Of a stretch of 64,000 bases of DNA, positions 58,258 through 64,000 are shown piece by piece. Source of the DNA: Sporosarcina jiandibaonis (GTDB lineage Bacteria; Bacillota; Bacilli; Bacillales_A; Planococcaceae); NCBI RefSeq assembly GCF_013184495.1, contig NZ_JAAOIY010000007.1:114122-178121 (forward strand). Reading direction: 5' to 3'. A program made the translations under genes and the position numbers. Each line of letters starts with the position of its first letter. The first letter of the stretch is position 1. Below the pieces are notes generated by a model. It was not told where the DNA came from. It searched no databases and saw only the letters and a program-made list of their open reading frames with translations.

Positions 58258-59274
58258 TTAGCTCATAGTCAAAATAACGATGAAGTAAGCAATCATTGCG
58301 ATTAAACCTACAGGAACGCCGAAACGCGCCCACTCCAAGCTGGTAATATTTAATTTTCCGGCCGCGATGATGTTTGGAATATTTCCAGGGATTAGCATAC
58401 CGCCGCTGATCAGTAATCCAAGTAAAATCGCTTTTATCGTCGGTCCATCCATCGCAGGGCTAATTTCCGCTGCAGCTAATGTCGCATTATCCAATACAGC
58501 AGAAATCATATTAATCCAATAAAGTACGAGTGGACTAAGTCCGAGCAAGTACTTCTCGATAAACGGTTCGAATCCCGCACCAAGTAAAGTTAATGCCATG
58601 ACGAATAAATAAATATTAAAACTGCGAATAAAGATTTTAAAGTAGGATTCTTTCTCTAGCTTTGATGATAGCCCATTTGAAGATTTCTTTGGGGTGATCA
58701 GGACAGCAGCAAGAATTCCGAATATAATTACCGCAGGGATGACATCCGGTCCTATCAATCGTAATAAATAGAAGAAGTCTTCATTCAATTTGCTTGTAGC
58801 GATTGTAGAAAGCGGTTCGCCAATCGGTGTCAACGCAGCGCCCATTCCAATTGAAAAACAAGCTAACACGACTAAGCGAATTTCAGATTTTCTGTCGAGT
58901 CTGAGAACACTGACGACCGCCACCAGAACGATTGCCGCAATGATAGCCGTTATTATACTAGAAATAATTCCTAGCACGATAACGACAAGCGCAAGAAACA
59001 ACCGAAAAGGCATTGCATTACTCGTTCCCGTAATTCCTTTTTCAATCGGTTTTTGCAACCAGCGGAATACGAGCCCCGCTATTAAAACAGCTAATGTTAT
59101 ATGTATGGGATCCTCGAGCGCTTTCATTAAAAGCGACTTATCAAAAACCCCGCTAATAAATGCGGCTGCAACACCCATGATAAAGAGAAAGATTTCCAAG
59201 TTCCGTTCGACAATTTTTATTGTGAACGGCATAAATAAAACGAGAATTAAGATTATTGTAAGTCCTAAAATCAT
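58258..59274 (-). CDS. Putative cation transporter (DUF1646-like)
   Basis: A 338-residue membrane protein with about ten helices, of the ion-transporter superfamily that includes ArsB/NhaD-like carriers. ERNLEIFLFIMGVAAAFISG and KLNEDFFYLLRLIGPDVIP resemble the DUF1646 family as I remember it. NDxTLAAAE-like charged helix residues (LDNATLAAAEISPAMDG) suggest an ion path. Probably Na+ related. The site aaggagaggt is well placed. It lies directly upstream of mrp on the same strand. Confidence 0.6.
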   Translation of the reverse strand: MILGLTIILILVLFMPFTIKIVERNLEIFLFIMGVAAAFISGVFDKSLLMKALEDPIHITLAVLIAGLVFRWLQKPIEKGITGTSNAMPFRLFLALVVIVLGIISSIITAIIAAIVLVAVVSVLRLDRKSEIRLVVLACFSIGMGAALTPIGEPLSTIATSKLNEDFFYLLRLIGPDVIPAVIIFGILAAVLITPKKSSNGLSSKLEKESYFKIFIRSFNIYLFVMALTLLGAGFEPFIEKYLLGLSPLVLYWINMISAVLDNATLAAAEISPAMDGPTIKAILLGLLISGGMLIPGNIPNIIAAGKLNITSLEWARFGVPVGLIAMIAYFIVILTMS

Positions 59275-59302
59275 ATGACCTCTCCTTCGTTAATTTTTTA
59301 AT

Positions 59303-59331
59303 AGTATAACATGAAAAAGTCATTTTGCTAA
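59303..59331 (-). promoter_or_regulatory. Promoter of the DUF1646-like gene
   Basis: On the minus strand TTAGCA (59331-59326), a 17-bp spacer and TATACT (59308-59303). Confidence 0.55.
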
Positions 59332-59374
59332 TATGAATTAAGGGCAATTCTCTCACTATTGCTAAATGTAAAAA

Positions 59375-60607
59375 TCATGTTTTGGTAGATTGATTTTCTT
59401 CAGCTAAGAATTCTTCAAAATCTTGTCCTGGCTTTCGTTTGGCAAGATAAAGGAAAGTAAATCCAACAAGAAATAGAGAGGAGGTGACAATGAACACAGA
59501 AGAGATGCCGATAAATCCGCTCACGATACCGCCAAACATCGGACCAATAATATTTCCAAGGAATCTGAAGCTCGTATTATAGCCCATCATTTCTCCTTGA
59601 ATATTGATAGGCGCATCTCGTCTGATAAGAGCAGTAGTAATTGGTATCATTCCACCGACGGCAATCCCGAATAATAAACGACAGATTATGAGCTGCCATA
59701 ATTCCGTGACAAATGCCTGGGGGATGACAAATAAGAAGGATAGAAGTAGGAGAATCGATAAGACTTTCTCATAGCCGATATCATCGCCAAGGCGACCCCA
59801 AAATCTCGCAAACAATAAATTTCCAAGGCCTGCCGCGCTAAATGTGATACCAGCAAGAAAAGCGACGTCTTTCGCATTCGTTAATTCGGCAACATAGAGC
59901 GAAAGAAGAGGTTGTATACTAAAATTTGCAATTTGAATAATCGTCGTGACCAACATGACATTCATCATCAGTCGATGACGAAAAATGCCACCTAAAATCA
60001 CTTTACGCGTATAAATAATTGCACGCTTACTTTTCACTCTAATTTGTTCCTTTATCCCGAGTAACACGATAATTGTCGCAGTCGTAATAGAAACCGCAGT
60101 TATGATAAATGTATATTGGAATCCGAATGCATCCGCTAACAGACCTCCGAACATGGGGCCGAAAAGCATTCCTGAAACACTTCCCATTTGCAATGTTCCT
60201 AGCATTTTTCCGGCTTCACTCCGTGATGTTTGGGATGAAATGAACGCTAAAGAGGTAGGGATAAATCCAGTTACGATTCCCATCAAAAGCCTTAAAATAA
60301 AAAAAGATTCAACGGTCTGCACAAAACTCATCAAAAAAATGGATGTGGCAAGGCCAAGGCCATTAATTATCAATATTGGCTTAAAGCCGTGCTTGTCCGC
60401 GACCCTTCCCCAAATAGGCGACATAATAAAGGCAGTAATGAATGTAGCGCCAAAAATGAGACCGGCCCATTTTTGAACATAGGCAGCTGGATGATCGCCA
60501 AACGTGTCGATATAGAGAGAAAGGAATGGCATAATCATTGTCGTTGTACCACCAACGAGAAAATTACAAACCCACATAATGATAAAATTTCTTTTTAGTA
60601 CATTCAT
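59375..60607 (-). CDS. MFS multidrug-type exporter
   Basis: A 410-residue transporter of the major facilitator superfamily with 12 helices in two halves. SPIWGRVADKHGFKPILI is the MFS motif A of the drug:H+ antiporter-1 group, echoed in the second half by ARFWGRLGDDIGYEKVLSI. The end PGQDFEEFLAEENQS is acidic. The substrate cannot be told; MdtG- or TetA-like drug efflux is the usual annotation. The start at 60607 follows gaaggaagg; a longer frame from 60655 is rejected. Confidence 0.85.
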   Translation of the reverse strand: MNVLKRNFIIMWVCNFLVGGTTTMIMPFLSLYIDTFGDHPAAYVQKWAGLIFGATFITAFIMSPIWGRVADKHGFKPILIINGLGLATSIFLMSFVQTVESFFILRLLMGIVTGFIPTSLAFISSQTSRSEAGKMLGTLQMGSVSGMLFGPMFGGLLADAFGFQYTFIITAVSITTATIIVLLGIKEQIRVKSKRAIIYTRKVILGGIFRHRLMMNVMLVTTIIQIANFSIQPLLSLYVAELTNAKDVAFLAGITFSAAGLGNLLFARFWGRLGDDIGYEKVLSILLLLSFLFVIPQAFVTELWQLIICRLLFGIAVGGMIPITTALIRRDAPINIQGEMMGYNTSFRFLGNIIGPMFGGIVSGFIGISSVFIVTSSLFLVGFTFLYLAKRKPGQDFEEFLAEENQSTKT

Positions 60608-60745
60608 GAAAATAAACCTTCCTTCGTAGTCGAGCTCATTCTTAGTATAAAACATTTCGGAATCCGAAGAAAGGAACGTGCTTTATTCGTGCTTTATTAT
60701 CGAAATCTGAAATTGAATATGGTAGAGTAAACATGGTGATTGATA

Positions 60746-61465
60746 ATGAGAAAAATTCCTTTACTTCTACTAACAGTCTTGTCACTTGTCGTCCTTTCTG
60801 CTTGCGGTAAAGGAACGGTTAAGGAACAAACGAAAGAAGTCGATGGAGTAAATGTTTCAAAAGACAACGTAGTCGGTTATCCGCAATTATCGCCAAAAGT
60901 CGCGGATAATGAAGAAGTAGTTGTTATGAACACAACACTTGGCCAGATTAAGCTTAAACTTTTTCCAGACATTGCACCAAAAGCGGTTGAAAATTTCTTG
61001 ACGCATGCAAAGGAAGGCTATTATGAAGGTGTTATTTTTCACCGAGTAATGGACGAGTTCATGATTCAAGGCGGTGATCCGACCGGTACAGGTGCAGGCG
61101 GTGAAAGTATTTACGGAGATTCATTTGAGGATGAGTTTTCAGATTCGGTTTTTCATTTGCGCGGAGCTCTTTCAATGGCAAACGGAGGACCGAACACGAA
61201 CGGAAGCCAGTTTTTCATCGTACAAAAAACTGAAGTGGATGAGGCTGCTCTCAATCAGGAAAAACCTTTAGTTTACTCTGATGAAATTCGCGAAGCCTAT
61301 GAAAATATGGGCGGCACACCGCATCTCGATCATTCCCACACAGTATTTGGTCAAGTGATTGAAGGAATGGACACAGTTGATAAAATTGCAAAAGCAAAAG
61401 CAAAAGAAACACGACCGATTGAAGATATTATCATTGAATCAATCGAAATTCTTACGGAAAAATAG
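60746..61465 (+). CDS. Cyclophilin-type peptidyl-prolyl isomerase, lipoprotein
   Basis: A 239-residue extracytoplasmic folding factor. The signal peptide ends in LVVLSACG (lipidated Cys about 20), so it is anchored on the outer face of the membrane. The cyclophilin domain has [24 protein letters not shown] and NGSQFFIV. The ATG at 60746 follows ggtgat; a TTG at 60740 overlaps that site. A paralog follows 12 bp later. Confidence 0.9.
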   Translation: MRKIPLLLLTVLSLVVLSACGKGTVKEQTKEVDGVNVSKDNVVGYPQLSPKVADNEEVVVMNTTLGQIKLKLFPDIAPKAVENFLTHAKEGYYEGVIFHRVMDEFMIQGGDPTGTGAGGESIYGDSFEDEFSDSVFHLRGALSMANGGPNTNGSQFFIVQKTEVDEAALNQEKPLVYSDEIREAYENMGGTPHLDHSHTVFGQVIEGMDTVDKIAKAKAKETRPIEDIIIESIEILTEK

Positions 61466-61477
61466 GAGGCAATAACA

Positions 61478-62068
61478 ATGTATCCACAATTAACAAACGA
61501 AGTTGCGGCAAACGAGGCACTCGTAGTCATGAACACGACACTCGGCCCGATCAAGATTAAATTATTTCCAGAAGTTGCGCCAAAAACAGTTGAAAACTTT
61601 TTGACGCATGCTGAAAACGGCTATTATAACGGTATTATTTTTCACCGAGTAATTGAAGATTTCATGATCCAAGGCGGCGATCCGACAGGGACTGGCATGG
61701 GTGGAGAAAGTATTTGGGGCGACTCATTCGAAGACGAGTTCTCGACTAAAGTCTTTAATCTACGCGGAGCTCTTTCTATGGCGAACGCTGGACCAGGGAC
61801 GAACGGCAGCCAATTCTTCATTGTTCAAGCGTCAAAATTACCTGGCGGAACTGTAAACCAATTAAGAGGCGCAGGCTTCCCGGAAGAAATTGTAGAAGCA
61901 TATGACAAAATGGGCGGCACGCCGCATTTAGATCATAGACATACAGTATTCGGTCAAGTGATTGAAGGAATGGATGTTGTTGATACAATTGCAAAAGTGA
62001 AAAAAGGCCCGCAAGATAAACCAGTTGAAGATGTTTCTATCGAATCGATCGAAATCCTTCAAAAATAA
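61478..62068 (+). CDS. Cyclophilin-type peptidyl-prolyl isomerase, cytosolic
   Basis: A 196-residue cyclophilin without a signal peptide: [39 protein letters not shown] and [15 protein letters not shown]. It is closely similar to its upstream neighbour, also in DNA, so the pair arose by tandem duplication with the signal sequence present in only one copy. A stretch of about 20 residues ([19 protein letters not shown]) replaces the neighbour's different insert. Confidence 0.92.
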   Translation: MYPQLTNEVAANEALVVMNTTLGPIKIKLFPEVAPKTVENFLTHAENGYYNGIIFHRVIEDFMIQGGDPTGTGMGGESIWGDSFEDEFSTKVFNLRGALSMANAGPGTNGSQFFIVQASKLPGGTVNQLRGAGFPEEIVEAYDKMGGTPHLDHRHTVFGQVIEGMDVVDTIAKVKKGPQDKPVEDVSIESIEILQK

Positions 62069-62109
62069 ACTAGACATGCGAAATAAATTAAGTTAGGAAG
62101 TGTACGTAA

Positions 62110-62337
62110 ATGAACGCTCTATTAATGCCGTTCCTTTACTTTCCAGAAGATAAAGCAGAGTATATACCTGCCGCAATTTCATTTGTGATTTTCATGATTC
62201 TATTAATCCTTACATTCAATTGGATTCGTCGTAATTCCAAGAAGCAAGAAGAAGAGACGAAAGAACTTGAAGAAAGAATCTTGCGTGAACGTCGCGCAGA
62301 AAACGAAGCGAAAAAAAATGAGAACCTTCAAAATTGA
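62110..62337 (+). CDS. Small membrane protein with charged tail
   Basis: A 75-residue protein with one membrane helix (AAISFVIFMILLILTFNWI, about 21-39) and a highly charged helical tail (KKQEEETKELEERILRERRA). It is unrecognised. The tail could form a coiled coil. Its stop codon lies in the loop of the following terminator. The start is preceded by taggaag. Confidence 0.6.
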   Translation: MNALLMPFLYFPEDKAEYIPAAISFVIFMILLILTFNWIRRNSKKQEEETKELEERILRERRAENEAKKNENLQN

Positions 62338-62353
62338 AGGTTCTCATTTTTTT
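62312..62353. terminator. Bidirectional terminator overlapping two gene ends
   Basis: A perfect 18-bp stem (62312-62329 with 62336-62353) and a 6-nt loop. The left arm encodes the last residues of the small membrane protein, and the patB stop codon begins in the right arm. Confidence 0.85.
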
Positions 62354-63524
62354 AAGATAATGCAGTAATGATCCGCCCCACTCCGTCTTTCACGGTAGCT
62401 AATGGGCAAGCAACATTCATGCGGAGAAAACCTATTCCAGATTCACCGTATTTCGAACCCGGTTCCAGAGCGATTCTCCCTTTAGTTAATAATTTTTCCA
62501 TTATCTCTTTTTCAGAAAGTCCGGTATCGCGATAATCTATCCATAGCAAATACGTACCATGCGGTTTATTTATTTTAATACTCGGCACTGCTTGTTTTAA
62601 TTCGGCAATCACATAGTCCATATTCCCAGAAATGATGTCAAGAAGCTCAGAAAGCCATGGCCCGCCCTCTGTATAAGCTGATTTTACAGCAGCTGCAGCA
62701 AACGGACTAAGTGACATCTGTCCATGTGCTAGCGCGTTTTGTTCAAGTTTTGCTCTAACTTCTTGATCAGAAGCAATCATGATGGCCGCTTGAACACCCG
62801 CAAGATTAAATGTCTTCGTTGGGGCAACGCATGTAATTATTCGATGTGCTTCTTCACCGGCTATCGAAGCCAAAGCTATATGTCGATGTTCAGGGAAAAC
62901 GAGATCCGCATGAATTTCATCAGATAATATAAAGACATCGTATTTCGCACAAAGTTCAATCAGTTTCAAAAGTTCGGCTTCTGTCCAGACAATTCCTCCT
63001 GGATTATGCGGATTACAAAGAATAAACAATTTCACATTCTGTTGTAGCGCTTTTTCAAATTCCACAAAATCGATTGAATAATTGCGGTCCTTTTCAGTCA
63101 TTACACATTCAACAATAGTACGCTCCATACGTTCCGGAACTTGAAAAAACGGCGGATAAACAGGTGGAGTAATGAGAATACCGTCACCATTTTCGGTAAA
63201 CGTTTCAATAACCGTAGCGATTGCGGGGACAACTCCGTGATGAAATAACATCCATTCATTTTCTGTTTTCCAAGAATGGCGTTGTTCAAGCCATAATCGG
63301 ATGCCGTCTTTACATTCATTGCATATGTATGAATAGCCAAAAACCCCGTGATCGAGCACTTCTTGCATCGCATCAATAACAACCCCGGGAGCAGCAAAAT
63401 CCATATCGGCAATCCACATTGGTAATATATCGGAGGCATTTTCGATGCCGTAAACTTCTTCTAACCGATCCCATTTAATGGACCGCGTTTTACGTCTATC
63501 AATGAATTTCTCGAAAATACTCAT
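62352..63524 (-). CDS. patB: PLP-dependent C-S lyase (PatB/MalY family)
   Basis: A 390-residue fold-type-I aminotransferase-like enzyme that cleaves cystathionine or related Cys-S compounds to a thiol, pyruvate and ammonia. MWIADMDFAAP, GVVPAIATVI, NPHNPGGIVW, SDEIHADLVF and the PLP Lys in APTKTFNLAGV are all family motifs. It is divergent from yugE, with which it is also paired in Bacillus. Confidence 0.93.
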   Translation of the reverse strand: MSIFEKFIDRRKTRSIKWDRLEEVYGIENASDILPMWIADMDFAAPGVVIDAMQEVLDHGVFGYSYICNECKDGIRLWLEQRHSWKTENEWMLFHHGVVPAIATVIETFTENGDGILITPPVYPPFFQVPERMERTIVECVMTEKDRNYSIDFVEFEKALQQNVKLFILCNPHNPGGIVWTEAELLKLIELCAKYDVFILSDEIHADLVFPEHRHIALASIAGEEAHRIITCVAPTKTFNLAGVQAAIMIASDQEVRAKLEQNALAHGQMSLSPFAAAAVKSAYTEGGPWLSELLDIISGNMDYVIAELKQAVPSIKINKPHGTYLLWIDYRDTGLSEKEIMEKLLTKGRIALEPGSKYGESGIGFLRMNVACPLATVKDGVGRIITALS

Positions 63525-63597
63525 AAAAATCCTCCTTTTCTTTTTCCATTCCTATGCTATCATATAATTATCCAAATAAAAATAAGGTGAATCAATA

Positions 63598-63858
63598 ATG
63601 GAAACTATAGAAATGAATAAAAAAGCAATCAGTCTTTTAGAACAATGGGACCCATTTGACGAAGGTGAGAAAGCATACGAACTAGAAATCGTGGATGTCG
63701 TAGCTGAACTGCATCGCCTTGATCATCCAGCAGACCTCGCGAAAAAGATTCGCGAGATTTACGAACACTCATATGAAATGTGGATTCCAATTGAAAAATG
63801 CGTTCAAATATCCTATAAGCTTTTAGCGATAAAATACGAAGCGAAATGCATCGTATGA
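63598..63858 (+). CDS. yugE: YugE family protein (DUF1871)
   Basis: An 86-residue, helical, soluble protein of unknown function. The blocks LLEQWDPFDEGEKAYELE and IREIYEHSYEMWIPIEKC fit DUF1871, and its length equals Bacillus YugE. The site aaggtga precedes the ATG. The IS end begins 24 bp after its stop. Confidence 0.82.
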   Translation: METIEMNKKAISLLEQWDPFDEGEKAYELEIVDVVAELHRLDHPADLAKKIREIYEHSYEMWIPIEKCVQISYKLLAIKYEAKCIV

Positions 63859-63881
63859 AATAAAACAACCTATGGATTTTT

Positions 63882-64000
63882 TGAACTGCGCCCTAAATTT
63901 CGGACAGTTTAATAAAATACCCGCTGCTAATTAGGCAGCTATGAGATGACTTCGATATTCAATCGGAGTCATCTTTTTAAGATTCCATTGTCTTCTTGAT
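63882..64000 (-). mobile_element. End of an IS3-family insertion sequence (cut by window edge)
   Basis: The outer end starts with TGAACTGCGCCC at 63882 and continues aaatttcggacag, the terminal inverted repeat style of the IS3 family (IS150 group). The transposase reading frame enters from the right. Only this end is in the window. Confidence 0.85.
63931..64000 (-). CDS. IS3-family transposase, C-terminal fragment
   Basis: The last 22 codons read on the minus strand (RRQWNLKKMTPIEYRSHLIA, then Ala and stop). This matches the usual OrfB (DDE integrase) C-terminus of IS3/IS150 elements. The rest lies beyond the window. Confidence 0.85.
   Translation of the reverse strand, partial: SRRQWNLKKMTPIEYRSHLIAA

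Overview
The window looks like chromosomal DNA of a low-GC, endospore-forming Gram-positive bacterium of the order Bacillales. Planococcaceae (Sporosarcina or Lysinibacillus-like) is the most likely family, but this is an inference. The reasons are strong aaggagg-type ribosome binding sites, frequent TTG and GTG starts, a sporulation gene (yunB), S-box and L-box riboswitches, and long blocks whose gene order follows the Bacillus subtilis yus, yun, yut, yui and mrp neighbourhoods as I remember them. No rRNA, tRNA, CRISPR array or prophage was found. The window is mostly core metabolism, with a few repeats and one insertion-sequence end.

Layout. 1-3.9 kb: a large MalT-like LuxR regulator and a convergent Pro/Gly-repeat protein gene. 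3.9-8.3 kb: a histidine-degradation operon, hutU-hutI-hutH. 8.4-10.7 kb: an unknown membrane protein, a stand-alone 5'-3' exonuclease and a C39-like protein. 10.9-16.7 kb: fatty-acid beta-oxidation genes fadN-fadA-fadE behind a FadR-type operator, with a 211-bp inverted-repeat element between fadA and fadE. 16.8-18.5 kb: yusI, gcvH, a Toprim protein and a thioredoxin-like protein. 18.5-21.4 kb: an S-box riboswitch and the methionine transporter metN-metP-metQ. 21.5-27.3 kb: a five-gene oligopeptide ABC transporter. 27.5-28.7 kb: a dicarboxylate/amino-acid symporter. 28.8-34.0 kb: the SUF Fe-S assembly operon sufC-D-S-U-B. 34.2-41.6 kb: a DUF3221-like protein, yunE-yunD-yunB, an L-box riboswitch with an NhaC-superfamily (predicted lysine) transporter, and an NSS transporter with a 35-residue MetS subunit. 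41.8-52.3 kb: lipA, yutD-yutE-yutF, yuzB, yutJ, yuzD, the Fe-S carriers yutI and yutM, the NADH dehydrogenase yumB, a Nudix hydrolase, yuiB, yuiD, pepA and a His/Gly/Tyr-rich protein. 52.3-59.3 kb (minus strand): the seven-gene Mrp Na+/H+ antiporter operon and an upstream putative cation transporter. 59.4-63.9 kb: an MFS exporter, two tandem cyclophilins, a small membrane protein, patB and yugE. 63.88-64.0 kb: the edge of an IS3-family element.

How the genes work together. Nutrient import (methionine, peptides, dicarboxylates, lysine, NSS substrates) sits beside catabolism (histidine, fatty acids) and redox or ion homeostasis (two NDH-2-like flavoproteins, Mrp). SufCDSUB, YutI (Nfu) and YutM (SufA-like) can supply Fe-S clusters to LipA. 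LipA completes lipoyl groups on GcvH, which in Bacillales also acts as a lipoyl relay.

The least explained signals are non-coding: a 59-nt three-helix hairpin in the yumB leader, a terminator/antiterminator-like leader before mrpA, a long hairpin hiding the yunB ribosome binding site, a 7-bp tandem repeat that runs into a ribosome binding site at 52.0 kb, a roughly 21-bp periodic repeat before hutU, and three kinds of palindromic intergenic repeat. I found no defence island, biosynthetic cluster or clearly new multi-gene system.
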